A stretch of 64,000 bases of DNA from Ovoidimarina sp050299695 (lineage in GTDB: Bacteria; Pseudomonadota; Alphaproteobacteria; Rhodobacterales; Rhodobacteraceae), in assembly GCA_050299695.1 (NCBI GenBank), contig JBNKWI010000001.1, positions 68,781 through 132,780 of the forward strand. Direction: 5' to 3'. Positions 63,326-64,000 of this stretch are shown here, piece after piece. Within the stretch, counting starts at the first letter, position 1, and the number at the start of each line of letters is the position of its first letter. The notes beneath the pieces are model-generated. The model made no database searches and was not told the origin of the DNA. It worked only from the letters and a program-made list of their open reading frames with translations. The position numbers and the translations under genes were made by a program.

Positions 63326-63905
63326 TCAGGCGTCCAGCACCTTCTCGACCGCCACGGCGACCGCGTGCATGTCCTTCAGCCCGTCCACCGACGAGAGCTT
63401 GCCCTTGGCATAGTAGTAGCCGATCAGCGGCGAGGTCTGCTTGTAATAGGCGAGAAGCCGGGTCTTCAGGCTGTCCTCGTTGTCGTCGGCACGGCGCTTG
63501 AACTCGGTGCCACCGCAATTCGGGCAGATGCCGTCGGCCGGGATCGGCTTGGTGATGTCGTTATAGACCTCGCCGCAGGAGCCGCAGGTGGAGCGCGCGG
63601 TGATCCGCTGGATCAGCGCCTCGTCGTCGACCTGCATCTCGATCACCGCGTCGAGCGGCAGCCCGAGCTTGTCGAGAAGCGCGCCCAGCGCATCGGCCTG
63701 GGCCAGCGTGCNNNNNNNNNNCGTCGGTGACGAGATTGCCCGCATCCATCACCGCCGCGACCCGTCTGCCCATCTCGGTGCCGGAGGTCCGCGCCTCGCG
63801 CAGCATGTCTCCGGTCGAGAGCTGGGTCATGCCCCGCGTCTCCATCAGAATGCGGGCCTGGGTGCCCTTGCCGGCGCCCGGCGGCCCGAGAAGTATGATG
63901 TTCAT
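63326..63905 (-). CDS. adk: Adenylate kinase (interrupted by an assembly gap)
   Basis: Phosphoryl transfer among adenine nucleotides. The N-terminal part has P-loop GPPGAGKGTQ at residues 7-16 and stops after LVTD (residue 61); the C-terminal part resumes at TLAQADALGALLD, has the zinc-finger lid CGSCGEVYND...CPNCGGTEFKRR and ends VEKVLDA. About 75-84 bases (including most of ...DGFPR) are missing at the N run. ATG 63905 overlaps the secY stop. Confidence 0.95.
63712..63721. other. Assembly gap (10 N)
   Basis: Placeholder inside adk. Its length cannot be real, because 570 known bases plus 10 do not make whole codons. Confidence 0.99.
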
Positions 63906-64000
63906 CGTCTGGCTGTCCCTTTTCCGCCCTTGCTGCGTCTCTTACCGCGCAGCTGAGACCTTTCAATAAGGCCTTCGTACTGGTGCGCCAAGAGGTGGGA
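63902..64000 (-). CDS. secY: Preprotein translocase SecY (C-terminal end only)
   Basis: The minus-strand frame entering at 64000 encodes SHLLAHQYEGLIERSQLRGK and then RRSKGGKGTARR, the basic C-terminal tail of alphaproteobacterial SecY, and stops at TGA 63902-63904, overlapping the adk ATG (ATGA). SecY is the main pore of the Sec translocase. Only 32 residues are inside the window. Confidence 0.85.
   Translation of the reverse strand, partial: SHLLAHQYEGLIERSQLRGKRRSKGGKGTARR

Overview
The window is high-GC DNA from an alphaproteobacterium, most likely a Rhodobacterales (Roseobacter-group or Paracoccaceae) chromosome. This rests on the gene content and order: a complete bztABCD/aapJQMP-type amino acid transporter, a single-cysteine DksA, small DUF1674, DUF2927, DUF3035 and DUF3775 proteins, a LuxI/LuxR pair and the secY-adk / rpsM-rpsK-rpoA-rplQ ribosomal block. 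I cannot name a genus. Most of it is dense housekeeping DNA with many 4-base start/stop overlaps (ATGA or GTGA) between neighbouring genes.

Region by region. 1-5.2 kb: the end of a branched-chain amino acid ABC cluster (livG), an acyl-CoA synthetase behind a TetR-like dyad, a phosphatase and a dipeptidase. 5.4-17.2 kb: a long minus-strand series with rmuC, mutL, two M16 peptidases, DUF3035 lipoprotein, lspA, purH, a heparinase-like protein and rsmB. 17.2-22.9 kb: dapB, rbfA, an iron-binding periplasmic protein behind an iron-box-like dyad, a flavin monooxygenase and dksA. 23-31.3 kb: a MoxR ATPase and, 4 kb away, its likely partner von Willebrand A protein, with transporters, a DedA protein and an M48 peptidase. 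31.6-42.3 kb: ndk, an ABC-F ATPase, a c-type cytochrome with a divergent GntR regulator, an EAL phosphodiesterase, ttcA and a formylglycine-enzyme-like pseudogene cut by an amber codon. 42.4-47.8 kb: yidC, a MOSC protein, engB, argB, an Fe-S protein and a SixA-like phosphatase in tight plus-strand order. 48.1-52.9 kb: the bzt operon. 52.9-58.4 kb: ATP12 chaperone, a pseudouridine synthase, crcB, a frameshifted cysteine-cluster gene, rarA and the quorum-sensing pair. 58.6-64 kb: rplQ, rpoA, rpsK, rpsM, then a 2.3-kb accessory block, then adk and the end of secY.

The most unusual content is non-coding. A dispersed element of about 175 bp with long terminal inverted repeats occurs four times, each time between two convergent genes, and two of the copies carry further palindromes. 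Palindromic units also sit inside the mutL reading frame and over its start codon, and two similar GCAAA...TTTGC hairpins lie after other genes. The ribosomal operon is split between adk and rpsM by a block carrying one of the repeats, a NADAR-family gene and a small DNA-binding-like gene with several dyads. Two genes are visibly broken (40.2-41.2 kb amber stop; 55.1-55.6 kb frameshift), and adk contains a 10-N assembly gap whose length cannot be the true one.

No tRNA, rRNA, CRISPR array, transposase or phage gene was seen.
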